From Haliscomenobacteraceae bacterium (GTDB lineage Bacteria; Bacteroidota; Bacteroidia; Chitinophagales; Saprospiraceae), in contig CANMVX010000008.1 in NCBI GenBank assembly GCA_947501115.1, forward strand, positions 50,616-114,615: a stretch of 64,000 bases of DNA. Direction: 5' to 3'. A program made the position numbers and the translations under genes. Under the pieces are notes generated by a model, which worked only from the letters and a program-made list of their open reading frames with translations, made no database searches and was not told the origin of the DNA. This document shows, piece by piece, positions 1 through 9,603 of the stretch. How positions within the stretch are numbered: the stretch's first letter is position 1; every line of letters starts with the position of its first letter.

Positions 1-231
1 AAAAATGGAGAGGATTTTATAAATCCTTTTTCCATAAATGATTCAGTTAAACTTTTAATAGTTGAAAACGAAGAAATAGAAGATGATTTGTTATTTGGTT
101 TTGCCGAATCATATACTTTTCTCCCACCTCCTACCCAACCAAATGGAAGCTTAGTAGCAAATTCCAGTTTGCTTTTTCACCTTATCATCAATAGGGTAAT
201 CCTTTTTTGTTCCTTAAAGATTGATTGTTAA
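1..231 (+). CDS. 3' end of an unidentified protein (5' end outside window)
   Basis: An open frame enters from the left edge and stops at TAA 229-231, giving 76 visible residues. The tail has an acidic stretch (EIEDD), a PPPTQPNG segment and a hydrophobic stretch near the end (LLFHLIINRVILF). I do not recognise a family and no start is visible, so the product is unknown. It reads in the same direction as the SulP gene, with 87 bp between them. Composition is AT-rich like its neighbours. It could also be a chance open frame, so confidence is modest. Confidence 0.45.
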   Translation, partial: KNGEDFINPFSINDSVKLLIVENEEIEDDLLFGFAESYTFLPPPTQPNGSLVANSSLLFHLIINRVILFCSLKIDC

Positions 232-286
232 ATAAACATCACGCAGGTTTCACCAGGAAACATCATTTAGTGGTTTATTTTTTAAC

Positions 287-303
287 AACTCTTAAAAAGA
301 GTT
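287..303. promoter_or_regulatory. inverted repeat ahead of the SulP-dabAB operon
   Basis: A perfect 7-bp inverted repeat (AACTCTT, 3-base loop, AAGAGTT) lies 15 bp upstream of the SulP start codon. It could be an operator for the bicarbonate operon or a weak terminator for the upstream gene, since a T-rich run follows. Only the symmetry is directly seen; the role is a guess. Confidence 0.3.
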
Positions 304-318
304 TTAATCTTTAATACA

Positions 319-1908
319 ATGGATTCCAATAAAAATTCATCCAACATTAACACAGTAAAGGGAAAAGAATCTATTCAAAGTTCGGATATCATATCTGGGC
401 TGATTGTTTCCTTACTGGCTCTTCCCCTAAGTTTAGGTATAGCCAAAGCATCTGATTTTCCTCCGCTAATGGGTCTTATTTCAGCTATTATTGGAGGTAT
501 GGTCGTTTCCTTTTTTGCTGGATCCAAATTAACGATAAAAGGACCTGCGGCAGGTCTCATTGTTATTGCTGCCAGTGCTGTGGCCGATTTTGGTGGTGGG
601 GAGAAAGGTTGGCATTTGGCCCTGGGCACCATCATAGTGGCTGGTGTCATTCAGATTCTTTTTGGCGTATTTAAACTTGGAAAATTGGCAAACTTTTTTC
701 CTTTATCTGCCATTCATGGTATGCTTGCTGCCATAGGATTGATCATCATAGCAAAACAAATCCCCGTTTTGTTAAATGTAGATCCACTATTTGCAAAAGG
801 TAAAGATCCATTGGAGTTATTGGCATCTATCCCGGAATTTATCTTCAATATGAATCCGAAAGTTGCCGTGATTGGTATAATTTCTCTTATTATTTTATTT
901 GTTTGGCCAACCTTAAAAAATCCAATATTAAGGAAAATTCCTACACCGCTCATCATTTTAGCATTTTCTATTCCTGCCGGAATCTTCCTGGATTTTAAGA
1001 ATACTGCTCCAACTTATACCTTAGTTCATATAGGCAATTTTATAGATAGCTTACAGATGAATGCCGATTTTTCAGGACTAAGCCAAACCGGTATTTTTAT
1101 TAAATACGTTATCATGTTTGCCTTAGTTGGAACTTTAGAATCCTTATTAACGGTTAAAGCGATTGATATTCTTGATCCTGCTAAACAAAAATCAAATACA
1201 AATAAGGATTTGATAGCCATAGGCATAGGAAATATAATCAGTGGAATTTTGGGCGGTCTTCCAATGATTTCAGAGGTGGCAAGAAGTTCAAATAATCTTT
1301 ACAATGGGGGAAAAACAAGATGGGCTAATTTTTTCCATGGCTTTTTTATCTTGATATTTCTTTTACTTGCCGTTCCGTTACTTGAAATGATTCCCAACAC
1401 TGCCTTAGCCGCTATGTTGATTACCGTAGGATTTAAACTGGCTCATCCAATGGAATTCGTTCACATATTTAAAATAGGTAAAGATCAATTAGCTATTTTC
1501 CTGGTAACAATCTTTTTTACTTTATTCGAAGATTTATTGGTAGGTATTGCAGCGGGCATAGTATTAAAATTAATCATTCACTTGTTTAATGGTGCAAAAT
1601 TTAAAAGTTTGTTTAAAGCAACCATCAGAGTGGTTGATGAAGAATTTGGCCCCAGATTAATTATTGAACAATGCGCTGTTTTTTCAAATTGGCTTGGATT
1701 AAAAAAGATCCTGGATGAACTCCCTCAAAAGGAAGTTATTTCGATTGATTTTTCTGAACTAAGTTTAGTTGACCATTCCGTATTGGAAAATCTTCATCAT
1801 TTTAAAGATGATTATGAAAGTTTAGGCGGTAAGGTAGAATTTCAGGGATTAGATCAGTTAAATCAAATGTCTAATCATCCTTTGGCCGCCAGAAGACTAA
1901 AATCCTAA
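319..1908 (+). CDS. SulP-family anion (probably bicarbonate) transporter with STAS domain
   Basis: This 529-residue inner-membrane protein has the SulP/SLC26 layout: a hydrophobic transport domain from about residue 20 to 420, with the early GPAAGLIVIAASA segment, then a C-terminal cytoplasmic STAS domain from about 440 to 525. SulP proteins move sulfate, bicarbonate or other anions, some with sodium. Substrate cannot be read from the sequence. Bicarbonate is inferred because dabA starts 15 bp downstream and dabB 6 bp after that, so the three genes are almost certainly one transcript. Length is normal for the family. The ATG at 319 is the first in frame and precedes the hydrophobic domain by a short polar leader. 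Family assignment is secure; substrate is uncertain. Confidence 0.9.
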   Translation: MDSNKNSSNINTVKGKESIQSSDIISGLIVSLLALPLSLGIAKASDFPPLMGLISAIIGGMVVSFFAGSKLTIKGPAAGLIVIAASAVADFGGGEKGWHLALGTIIVAGVIQILFGVFKLGKLANFFPLSAIHGMLAAIGLIIIAKQIPVLLNVDPLFAKGKDPLELLASIPEFIFNMNPKVAVIGIISLIILFVWPTLKNPILRKIPTPLIILAFSIPAGIFLDFKNTAPTYTLVHIGNFIDSLQMNADFSGLSQTGIFIKYVIMFALVGTLESLLTVKAIDILDPAKQKSNTNKDLIAIGIGNIISGILGGLPMISEVARSSNNLYNGGKTRWANFFHGFFILIFLLLAVPLLEMIPNTALAAMLITVGFKLAHPMEFVHIFKIGKDQLAIFLVTIFFTLFEDLLVGIAAGIVLKLIIHLFNGAKFKSLFKATIRVVDEEFGPRLIIEQCAVFSNWLGLKKILDELPQKEVISIDFSELSLVDHSVLENLHHFKDDYESLGGKVEFQGLDQLNQMSNHPLAARRLKS

Positions 1909-1923
1909 TTTAAACCGGAGAAA

Positions 1924-4479
1924 ATGACAAAACATATCGCTTTTGATGAAGATCATGTTTTACATGAGTTAAAACATTATTTGCCATCTCAAACACCTCT
2001 TAAGGATTTTATTCATCACAATTCATTGCACGCCTTTCAACACAATGAATTTTTTGAGGGTATCTTTAAAGCCTCATCTTTATTTGGTTGTAAGGTCACC
2101 CTGTCCTTAAATGAATTCAGAAAACTGCATACGTTAGGGCGAATCCGGACAGAAATTTTGACTAAAACTATATTTGACAAATTTGGAGAGGCTGATTTTC
2201 CAGGTTGGTTAGATAAGGTATTAAATAAATCTTATGATTTTAATATAGTACCTGAAGTTGGCTTATTTAGAAAAAATTGGCAGCGATTTTATCACATTGA
2301 TTTGGATAACGCAGTCCAACCTTTATTATTTAGAATCATTGGAAGTTATCTTGATCAAGGAATTGCACTTTGGCATTTCCCATTTGAGGATAAAGGTTTA
2401 ATAGCCGCCGTTAAATTATTGGAAGAGAAAAGTTTTTCCAGTTTTTTTAAAACCCAGAAAGCCAAAAACTTACTTTTCGAAAAGAATTTAAGTATTACTG
2501 GATTGTTAAAATTATTGGTTGGAAAAGAAACTCTTTTTCAGGAATATATTTTCGACCAGCAATTTACTCATCGTGGCTGGAGTGGTATTGTTGGTGCCAT
2601 TGAGGATAACCCCAATTCAATTCTTTATCCTAAGTCTATTACCTTAAAGGATTTTATTATCCTCGAATTGTTACTTGAAATTGATGCCTTAACGGTAGAG
2701 TTTGGTGATAATTGGCAGCCTTTGGGTGAAATTGTACCTAAGGAACCTGCTGATTTATTTGCACCTATTCCCAGAACAGAATTACAAGAGGTACTCATTC
2801 TATGGCAAATGGCTTTTGAATGGAGTTATTATGATGAAGTTTTTGCGGGTATAATTTCTTTACAAAAACAGAAAAAATCTTTACCAGCAAAGGACACTTC
2901 TCAAATTAATTCACAGACGGAGTTTATAGGTATTTTCTGTATTGATGAAAGAGAGTGTTCCATTAGGAGACATCTCGAATATGTTCAACCACATTCCGAA
3001 ACAATGGGTTGTCCAGGTTTTTTTGGGGTTGAATTCTTCTTCCATCCCGCTAATGGTAAATTTTATGAAAAATTATGTCCAGCTCCCGTTACGCCTAAAT
3101 ATTTAATCAGGGAAATTGAATCAAAAGGGGTTCGTGGTCATGAAATTCTTTTCAGTAAAAAGGCAAATACCATTTTTAGGGGTTTTTTGATTACCCTCTC
3201 TCTTGGCTTTTGGGCTGCCATTCAAATGGTTCTGGATATTTTCAGACCTAAAATGAGTGCTGCAATATCAGATGCTTTCGCTCACATGAATCTAACCTCA
3301 ACCCTTCAAATTGAGGTTTCCACTCCTATTGTGGTTGAAAATGGGTTGCAGGTAGGTTTTACAATTACAGAGATGGCTGATAGAGTGGAAAATTTACTTT
3401 GCGGAATTGGTTTAAGCCAAAACTTTCCGCCCATTGTCTATGCGGTTGCTCATGGAAGCAGTAGTGCAAATAATCCACATCACGGAGCACATGATTGTGG
3501 TGCCTGTAGTGGTCGTCCGGGTTCTGTAAATTCCAGGGTTTTTTCCTTAATGGCAAATCATATTGAAGTCCGGAAGATACTTAAAAGTAGGGGATTGATT
3601 ATTCCAGAGAAAACACAGTTTATTGGTGCTTTACATGATACAGCCAGTGATGAAATGGCTTTTTATGATCTTGATTTGTTATCTCTGGAAAATAAATTAA
3701 AACATAACTTAAATGTCGTGAATTTTGAAGAGGCCTTAGATTTAAATGCAAAGGAACGATCCAGAAGGTTTGCTTCCATCAAGACTAATAAGGACATAAA
3801 ACACGTTCGTAAATCAATTCAGAAGAGATCAGTTTCTTATTTTGAGCCTCGACCTGAATTGGGGCATGGAACAAATGCCCTTTGTTTCGTTGGTCATCGG
3901 CAGCTTACTAAAGGTCTTTTCCTGGACCGTCGGGCATTTATGAATTCTTATGATTACCGAACTGATCCGAATGGTGATCGTTTATTGGGTGTTATGAAGC
4001 CGCTTCCCATTGTTTGTGGGGGAATTAATCTCGAATATTATTTTTCCAGGGTTGATAATTATAAAATGGGGGCAGGAACAAAATTACCTCACAATGTAAT
4101 GGGGTTAATTGGAGTGGCAAATAGTTCAGACGGTGATTTAAGACCTGGCCTCCCTTTGCAAATGATTGAGGTACATGATCCGGTAAGATTAATGTTGATT
4201 GTGGAGCATTTTCCTGAGGTTGTTTTGAAAACAATTCAATCGAGTACTGAATATTATGAATGGATTAAAAATGGGTGGGTTTTAATAACTGCAATTCATC
4301 CGGAATCAAATCAATTGTATATTTTCAAGAATGATCAGTTTTACCCATATACCCCTTTACTAAAAAAAGTGAATGAAAGTAATGATGTTCATGTGTTAAT
4401 CGATTTGGCAACAGAGATGAAAACAAACGAAATATACCATGCTACGCAAGAGCACATTCCTGTTCATATTTTAAACTAA
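1924..4479 (+). CDS. dabA: DabA, zinc-dependent subunit of DAB inorganic carbon uptake complex (DUF2309/UPF0753)
   Basis: 851 residues matching the DUF2309 (UPF0753) family. DabA binds zinc in a site resembling beta-carbonic anhydrase and works with membrane partner DabB to convert CO2 to bicarbonate inside the cell, driven by a cation gradient. The expected ligands are visible: C339 and D341 in CIDERE, and H510 and C525 in a His/Cys/Gly-rich segment. The H-to-C spacing of 15 equals that remembered for Halothiobacillus DabA2 (H524/C539), and the C-x-D pair is also kept. The protein is soluble, with one hydrophobic stretch near residue 420 that may contact the membrane. It lies between SulP (15 bp upstream) and dabB (6 bp downstream). 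All ligands are present, so it is probably active. Confidence 0.93.
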   Translation: MTKHIAFDEDHVLHELKHYLPSQTPLKDFIHHNSLHAFQHNEFFEGIFKASSLFGCKVTLSLNEFRKLHTLGRIRTEILTKTIFDKFGEADFPGWLDKVLNKSYDFNIVPEVGLFRKNWQRFYHIDLDNAVQPLLFRIIGSYLDQGIALWHFPFEDKGLIAAVKLLEEKSFSSFFKTQKAKNLLFEKNLSITGLLKLLVGKETLFQEYIFDQQFTHRGWSGIVGAIEDNPNSILYPKSITLKDFIILELLLEIDALTVEFGDNWQPLGEIVPKEPADLFAPIPRTELQEVLILWQMAFEWSYYDEVFAGIISLQKQKKSLPAKDTSQINSQTEFIGIFCIDERECSIRRHLEYVQPHSETMGCPGFFGVEFFFHPANGKFYEKLCPAPVTPKYLIREIESKGVRGHEILFSKKANTIFRGFLITLSLGFWAAIQMVLDIFRPKMSAAISDAFAHMNLTSTLQIEVSTPIVVENGLQVGFTITEMADRVENLLCGIGLSQNFPPIVYAVAHGSSSANNPHHGAHDCGACSGRPGSVNSRVFSLMANHIEVRKILKSRGLIIPEKTQFIGALHDTASDEMAFYDLDLLSLENKLKHNLNVVNFEEALDLNAKERSRRFASIKTNKDIKHVRKSIQKRSVSYFEPRPELGHGTNALCFVGHRQLTKGLFLDRRAFMNSYDYRTDPNGDRLLGVMKPLPIVCGGINLEYYFSRVDNYKMGAGTKLPHNVMGLIGVANSSDGDLRPGLPLQMIEVHDPVRLMLIVEHFPEVVLKTIQSSTEYYEWIKNGWVLITAIHPESNQLYIFKNDQFYPYTPLLKKVNESNDVHVLIDLATEMKTNEIYHATQEHIPVHILN

Positions 4480-4485
4480 AAAAGA

Positions 4486-6351
4486 ATGAATCCATATATT
4501 CCTTTGTTTGTCATAATTCCATTTATTGGTTTTCTGATTTCACTACTACCGAGTAATCATCAGGAGAAAATAATTTACAGAACCGTTTTCATTACCCTTT
4601 TATCTCATTTTTTATTGCTTATTTGGGTAAGTATCCAGCTGTATTTTAATCATAATGGTGCTATTTTTTTTGAGGGTCCTGCATTGTATAAAGCCAATAA
4701 TGAAAATTTTTCTTTCCATTTATACATGGATAATCAGACTATTATTTTTGCAGTTATCACAGATTTTATTCTATTACTTGTTTCAACATTCAGTAAAACC
4801 TATCTGCATAGAGAAAAAGGATTTAAACGTTTTTTTAACAATATGCTTTTTTTCTTTTTAGGGTTAACTATCATTGAGTTTTCAGGAAATTTCGAAACGC
4901 TCTTTGCAGGTTGGGAAATCATAGGTATAGCCTCTTTTTTATTGGTAGCTTTTTATAAGGACAGGTATCTCCCGACAAAAAATGCAATGAAATTGTTTTC
5001 AGTGTATCGGGTGGCAGATATTTCATTGCTTTTAGGCATTTGGTTAAGTCACCATTATTTCAAAAGGTCGATTAATTTCCAGGAGTTAAAATCTTTAGAT
5101 ATTATCTATTTGGGGAATGATCACGATATTTATATTCAGGCTATTCCCTTTTTATTCCTCTTAGCAGCTTTGGTCAAATCGGCTCAATATCCATTTTCGT
5201 CTATGTTACCTAGGGCAATGGAAGGTCCAACAACCTCTTCTGCCATCTTCTATGGCTCCCTGAGTGTTCACATGGGTGTTTTCTTGCTTTTAAGAACCTT
5301 TCCTTTATGGGACGATTTGATCGTTTTTAAAGGGGTAGTGATTGTTTTTGGCTTTACAACTAGTTTGTTTGCCACCTTAATTGCCAGAGTTCAATCTTCT
5401 GTAAAGACCCAAATTGCCTATTCCTCCATCGCTCAAATTGGTATTATTTTTATTGAAGTAGCCTTGGGTTTCCATACGCTGGCCATTTTTCATTTTGCAG
5501 GAAATGCGTTTTTAAGAACTTACCAGCTATTAGTTTCGCCCGCTGTTTTGAGTTATTTAATTCATGATCAATTTTTTCATTTTGTTAAACCCAATAATCA
5601 GATAACCGACAATTTTTGGGGAAGATTAAAAATTTCCATTTATCAATTAAGTATCAAAGAATTTAATATGGATACGAATATGTATCGGTATTTGTGGAAT
5701 CCATTAAAATGGATTGGCAGAAAACTCAGGTTTTTTCAAACTCGAAATGCCCTCATTTTATGTGGTTTATATTTATTGGCAGGATTCTATTTTATATTTA
5801 TAAAAAAATACTACACTGAGTCCTGGCTGCACACCTTTTCTTTTATTGGAGGCCTTTTAAGTTTAGGGTTTATATTTTCAGCTTTCGAATCCCGAATTAA
5901 TGCCAAAAATGCCTGGTTGCAAATTGTTTTTAGCCAATTTTTACTTGGTCAATGTATTGCTTTAAATGAGCAATTTGAAATTGGTCAACTTTATCTTTTT
6001 CTAAGTGGTATTGTTTTCGCAGCTATTTTAGGTCTTATAGTACTTAATCGCCTGGAATATTTCGGTCAATCTGTTTTGCTAAACAAATTTCATGGCTATT
6101 CTTATATTCGTCCAAGATTAGGTGTAGCATTTTTAATAGCCTGCCTTGGATTATCAGGTTTTCCTATTACACCCACCTTTATAGGTGAAGATTTAATTTT
6201 AGGGCATTTACATGAAAATCAAATTGGATTAACCCTTTTGATTTCTTTAATTTTAATCCTGGATGGATTAGCTATATACAGAATATATGCCAGACTATTT
6301 TTAGGGTCTTTTGAGAACGGTTATAACCCAACGGCTTATAGGTCATCTTAG
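4486..6351 (+). CDS. dabB: DabB, NuoL/Mrp-like membrane subunit of the DAB complex
   Basis: A 621-residue, very hydrophobic protein of the proton-conducting antiporter superfamily (NuoL/NuoM/MrpA-like). Family motifs include the LVKSAQYPFSSMLPRAMEGPT region at about residues 230-250, which matches the conserved K/H-bearing helices of NuoL. In a DAB complex this subunit passes H+ or Na+ and couples it to DabA. Complex I is unlikely: no other nuo genes are nearby, and dabA ends 6 bp upstream. A strong bidirectional terminator follows, so this is the last gene of the operon. It is slightly longer than typical DabB, with an additional weakly conserved region around residues 370-400. Confidence 0.9.
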   Translation: MNPYIPLFVIIPFIGFLISLLPSNHQEKIIYRTVFITLLSHFLLLIWVSIQLYFNHNGAIFFEGPALYKANNENFSFHLYMDNQTIIFAVITDFILLLVSTFSKTYLHREKGFKRFFNNMLFFFLGLTIIEFSGNFETLFAGWEIIGIASFLLVAFYKDRYLPTKNAMKLFSVYRVADISLLLGIWLSHHYFKRSINFQELKSLDIIYLGNDHDIYIQAIPFLFLLAALVKSAQYPFSSMLPRAMEGPTTSSAIFYGSLSVHMGVFLLLRTFPLWDDLIVFKGVVIVFGFTTSLFATLIARVQSSVKTQIAYSSIAQIGIIFIEVALGFHTLAIFHFAGNAFLRTYQLLVSPAVLSYLIHDQFFHFVKPNNQITDNFWGRLKISIYQLSIKEFNMDTNMYRYLWNPLKWIGRKLRFFQTRNALILCGLYLLAGFYFIFIKKYYTESWLHTFSFIGGLLSLGFIFSAFESRINAKNAWLQIVFSQFLLGQCIALNEQFEIGQLYLFLSGIVFAAILGLIVLNRLEYFGQSVLLNKFHGYSYIRPRLGVAFLIACLGLSGFPITPTFIGEDLILGHLHENQIGLTLLISLILILDGLAIYRIYARLFLGSFENGYNPTAYRSS

Positions 6352-6360
6352 TGGAAATAA

Positions 6361-6394
6361 AAAAAGAGCCATTTTTTTAATGGCTCTTTTTTCT
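6361..6394. terminator. bidirectional intrinsic terminator between dabB and rpsU
   Basis: A 13-bp perfect stem (6361-6373 with 6379-6391) and a 5-base loop, with GAGCCATT in the stem and A and T runs on the two sides. It can end transcription of the plus-strand dab operon and of the minus-strand rpsU transcript. Confidence 0.85.
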
Positions 6395-6415
6395 ATGTAA
6401 GTTTGAAGGAAAGAA

Positions 6416-6610
6416 TTAATCTTCGACTTCTCTTTTTTTATCTTCCATGTAAACAGCCTTTAAAACCTCAGCTCTACGAGTGATAGAGGGTTTAACGAAC
6501 TCTTGTCTTCTGCGCAATTCTTTCATCACTTGGGAATCTCTATATTTCCTTTTGTACCTTTTCAAAGCACGGTCGATACTTTCGTTATCTTTTACATCAA
6601 TAATCAGCAT
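6416..6610 (-). CDS. rpsU: 30S ribosomal protein S21
   Basis: A 64-residue basic protein with the S21 pattern: an N-terminal MLIIDVKDNESIDRALKRYK strand-helix, then a KRKYRDSQVMKELRRRQEF helix and an Arg/Lys-rich tail. S21 sits on the small subunit platform near the 3' end of 16S rRNA. It has normal length. It lies 37 bp downstream of tRNA-Gly on the same strand, and both are probably transcribed from the promoter at 6760-6789 and ended at 6361-6394. The acidic last residues (EVED) are a mild peculiarity. Confidence 0.96.
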   Translation of the reverse strand: MLIIDVKDNESIDRALKRYKRKYRDSQVMKELRRRQEFVKPSITRRAEVLKAVYMEDKKREVED

Positions 6611-6647
6611 AAGGTTTTGAAGATTTAATCGTTTAAGTTAAAAAATA

Positions 6648-6720
6648 GAGCGGATGACAAGATTCGAACCTGCGACCTCAACCTTGGCAAGGTTGCGCTC
6701 TACCAACTGAGCTACATCCG
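6648..6720 (-). tRNA. tRNA-Gly (anticodon GCC)
   Basis: The minus strand folds into a full cloverleaf: acceptor GCGGATG/CATCCGC, anticodon stem CAACC/GGTTG with loop TTGCCAA giving anticodon GCC, and TTCGAAT in the T loop. The discriminator is T and CCA is not encoded. It is followed by rpsU. Confidence 0.96.
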
Positions 6721-6759
6721 CGAAATGTAATTTGTTAAGGTCTTTTCCTCAACGCGTGC

Positions 6760-6789
6760 GCAAATATAGTAGTTTATTTACTTTTTACA
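6760..6789 (-). promoter_or_regulatory. Bacteroidota-type promoter for tRNA-Gly and rpsU
   Basis: On the minus strand there is a TTG (-33 element) at 6789-6787, a 19-bp spacer and a perfect TATATTTG (-7 element, TAnnTTTG) at 6767-6760. Transcription would start about 33 bases ahead of the tRNA. It is one of the two best promoter matches in the window. Confidence 0.75.
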
Positions 6790-6848
6790 ATATTTTCTTT
6801 AAAAAAAATGTTTTTTATCTAATAAATAGCATTTTATGGGTTTCTCGT

Positions 6849-6856
6849 TATTTTTG
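6849..6856 (+). promoter_or_regulatory. -7 promoter element for malQ
   Basis: TATTTTTG matches TAnnTTTG and lies 16 bp before the ATG at 6873. No clear -33 TTG is visible. Its position inside the upstream extension of the frame argues that malQ starts at 6873. Confidence 0.5.
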
Positions 6857-6872
6857 TGAAAATATTGTATCA

Positions 6873-9572
6873 ATGTCATGTAAACTGCAATTCCAAATTC
6901 ACTACTACACCAAAACTGGAGAAAATTTATATCTAAAAATCTGTGGAAGTATTAATGAGGAAGTAAAATATCTGCCACTTAACTATTTAGGAAATGGTTT
7001 TTGGGGAAATTCGTTCGATTTTTTAGAAGAGGATCTTGATTTTCAATATAGTTATGTTGTGAAAGATTACCTTCTTCACAATAAGAAAGACGAAGGTGTT
7101 TTGCAACGTTCTTTTTTAAGAAGCGATGTATCTTCTGACTTTTTCGTTATCAGAGATTTTTGGATGGATAAAGGGCGTGCGGAAAATGCTTTTTTTACCG
7201 ATGCTTTCGCAGGTTTGGTGTTACCTCAAACCAATCAGTTTCCTGAAACATTGAATGAAAAGGGTTTTATTCAGCTGACATTTCATATCAAAGTTCCTTT
7301 TTGTTATGAAGGTGCACAATTAATGGTTCTAGGAAATCATGAAAAACTAGGATATTGGCAACCTGTTAACGGGCTTAAATTATCCAATAATTTAGATAAT
7401 AATGAATGGGTGGGAACGGTTTCTTTCAGCATTTTCCCGCAAAATCTGGAGTATAAATATGTTTGGTTACATCCTGATAATAATGTCACCTTTGAGGGTG
7501 GTGAAAACAGGCATTTGAGAGACTTAAAACCAATTCATTCAAGGGTTAATATCTTATTAAACGATATACATTTTAATTACACAACACCTTATTGGAAAGG
7601 TGCCGGCGTGGCCATTCCTGTTTTTTCCCTTAGAAGTAACCAAAGTCTTGGCGTAGGTGAATTTAATGATTTAATCCTGTTTTCAGATTGGGCCGCTCAA
7701 TCTGGTCTCAAAATGATTCAAATCTTGCCCATCAATGATACTCAATCTTCAAAAACCTGGACGGATTCTTATCCTTATGCTGCCATATCTGTTTTTGCTC
7801 TTCATCCACTTTATTTGCATATAGAAAGTATTTCCGGCTGGGCAAATATCGTTACACCTTCAGAATTAGATAACATCAGAAGAGATTTGAATGAATTGGA
7901 TGCCGTCGATTACGAGCGGGTGCTTACTTGTAAACTTGATCTGGCAAAGAAAATATTTACCGATCAATGGGATCAATTAAAAGACGACCCCAATTATAAC
8001 CAATTTTTCAAGGAAAATGAAAATTGGTTATCGTCTTACGCTCTTTTTTCCTTTTTCAGGGACAAGTATAAGACCGTTGATTTTACAAAATGGGGTGATT
8101 ACGCTGTATTTAATCCTACATTTCTAACAGATTTTATTCATCCGGCCAATGATCATTTCTTAGATATTGCCTTTTATTTCTTCCTGCAATATAACTTAGA
8201 TAAGCAATTATTAAATGCCTCCAAATATGCTAAAAGTAAGGGAGTGATTTTAAAAGGGGATCTGCCTATCGGTATTTTTAAACATAGCACCGATGCCTGG
8301 ATTTCTCCACATCTCTTTAATATGGATGGTCAGGCAGGTGCTCCGCCAGACCCTTTTTCGGCTACAGGGCAAAATTGGGGTTTCCCAACGTATAACTGGT
8401 CAGAAATGGCGAAAGACGATTATGCCTGGTGGAAAAATAGAATGATTATTTTAGCCAAATATTTTAGTGCATATAGAATAGATCATATTTTAGGTTTCTT
8501 TAGAATTTGGGAAATTCCTGCTAATCAGGTAGATGGTTTATTGGGTGTTTTTAATCCAGCCATTCCCTTGGTCATTCAGGATTTTAATAATTATGGTATT
8601 TCTTTCGATGAGAATAGATTTTGTAAACCTTATCTCACCTTTGAACTATTAAAATCTCTGTTTTCTAATGAAATAGATGAAATGCTGCTTGTTTTTTTTG
8701 ATGTAGAGGAAAATGGTTTGTATTCTTTTAAGTCATATCTAGCTTGTCAAAAAGATTTAGAGGAATTTTTGAATTCAACGACTGGAAGGAAATATGTCTC
8801 ACATAAAAATATCCTTTTTAGCCTTGTTTGTGATGTTATGTTTATAAAAGATAAATATCAGGAGAATGCGTTTCATCCCAGGATAAATTTAATGGATACT
8901 TATTCCTTTGCCTTTTTAAATGATCACGCACAATATAATATTAGGCGCCTCCATGATTATTATTTTTATCAAATGCAAGATGAATTTTGGAGAGACAAAG
9001 CAATGGAAAAATTGCCGGCCATTAAGGAAGCCACTAACATGTTAATCTGTGGTGAAGATTTAGGCATGGTGCCGGCTTGTGTTTCAGGGGTAATGAAAGA
9101 ATTGGGTTTACTTACTCTTGAGATACAAAGAATGAGTAAAAATCCCTCAACGCCCTATTTGCAAGAAAGAGACATTCCCTTTTTATCCGTAGTTAGTCCT
9201 TCAACACATGATATGTCTCCGATAAGATGTTGGTGGGACGAATCAGAAAGGGATCAAATTCAATACTTTTTTCAGTCTCAACTCGGTGGTGTGAATGAAG
9301 CTCCATCAACCTGTACACCAGAATTAGTTGAGAAGGTAATTGATTTGCATTTAGGTTGGCCATCTCTTTGGGCCGTTTTTCCTCTTCAGGATTTGTTGGG
9401 AATGGACAGTTTACTTAGAAATCCTAATCCTGCAATGGAGCGAATTAACATTCCAGCAAATCCAAAAAATTACTGGCATTATAGAATGCATTTGAAAATG
9501 GAGGATTTATTAAAGAGAACTGATTTTTCAGAGAAATTGAAAAGGAAAATTAGTTTTTTCAGAGAATTATAG
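6873..9572 (+). CDS. malQ: 4-alpha-glucanotransferase (amylomaltase, GH77) with starch-binding N-terminus
   Basis: 899 residues from the chosen start. It transfers alpha-1,4-glucan segments between maltodextrins in the cytoplasm. The N-terminus (about 1-240) resembles two CBM20-type beta domains, as in plant DPE2 and Bacteroidota MalQ. The GH77 barrel follows, with nucleophile D537 in YRIDHILGFF, acid/base E728 in CGEDLGMVP and stabiliser D780 in THDM. The frame is open upstream to 6732, but that extension holds a -7 promoter element and an unlikely hydrophobic leader, so ATG 6873 is preferred. It probably works with the pullulanase at 45800. No catalytic residue is missing. Confidence 0.93.
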   Translation: MSCKLQFQIHYYTKTGENLYLKICGSINEEVKYLPLNYLGNGFWGNSFDFLEEDLDFQYSYVVKDYLLHNKKDEGVLQRSFLRSDVSSDFFVIRDFWMDKGRAENAFFTDAFAGLVLPQTNQFPETLNEKGFIQLTFHIKVPFCYEGAQLMVLGNHEKLGYWQPVNGLKLSNNLDNNEWVGTVSFSIFPQNLEYKYVWLHPDNNVTFEGGENRHLRDLKPIHSRVNILLNDIHFNYTTPYWKGAGVAIPVFSLRSNQSLGVGEFNDLILFSDWAAQSGLKMIQILPINDTQSSKTWTDSYPYAAISVFALHPLYLHIESISGWANIVTPSELDNIRRDLNELDAVDYERVLTCKLDLAKKIFTDQWDQLKDDPNYNQFFKENENWLSSYALFSFFRDKYKTVDFTKWGDYAVFNPTFLTDFIHPANDHFLDIAFYFFLQYNLDKQLLNASKYAKSKGVILKGDLPIGIFKHSTDAWISPHLFNMDGQAGAPPDPFSATGQNWGFPTYNWSEMAKDDYAWWKNRMIILAKYFSAYRIDHILGFFRIWEIPANQVDGLLGVFNPAIPLVIQDFNNYGISFDENRFCKPYLTFELLKSLFSNEIDEMLLVFFDVEENGLYSFKSYLACQKDLEEFLNSTTGRKYVSHKNILFSLVCDVMFIKDKYQENAFHPRINLMDTYSFAFLNDHAQYNIRRLHDYYFYQMQDEFWRDKAMEKLPAIKEATNMLICGEDLGMVPACVSGVMKELGLLTLEIQRMSKNPSTPYLQERDIPFLSVVSPSTHDMSPIRCWWDESERDQIQYFFQSQLGGVNEAPSTCTPELVEKVIDLHLGWPSLWAVFPLQDLLGMDSLLRNPNPAMERINIPANPKNYWHYRMHLKMEDLLKRTDFSEKLKRKISFFREL

Positions 9573-9603
9573 GTAAATTGATTTTATAATTATCGTTATA
9601 CCA

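Noticed and set aside
4486..6351. dabB as part of a respiratory complex I cluster
   Set aside because: No other nuo gene is near; the partner is dabA.
6732..6872. Upstream extension of malQ by 47 codons
   Set aside because: It contains a perfect -7 promoter element and hydrophobic, low-complexity coding; ATG 6873 gives a normal N-terminus.
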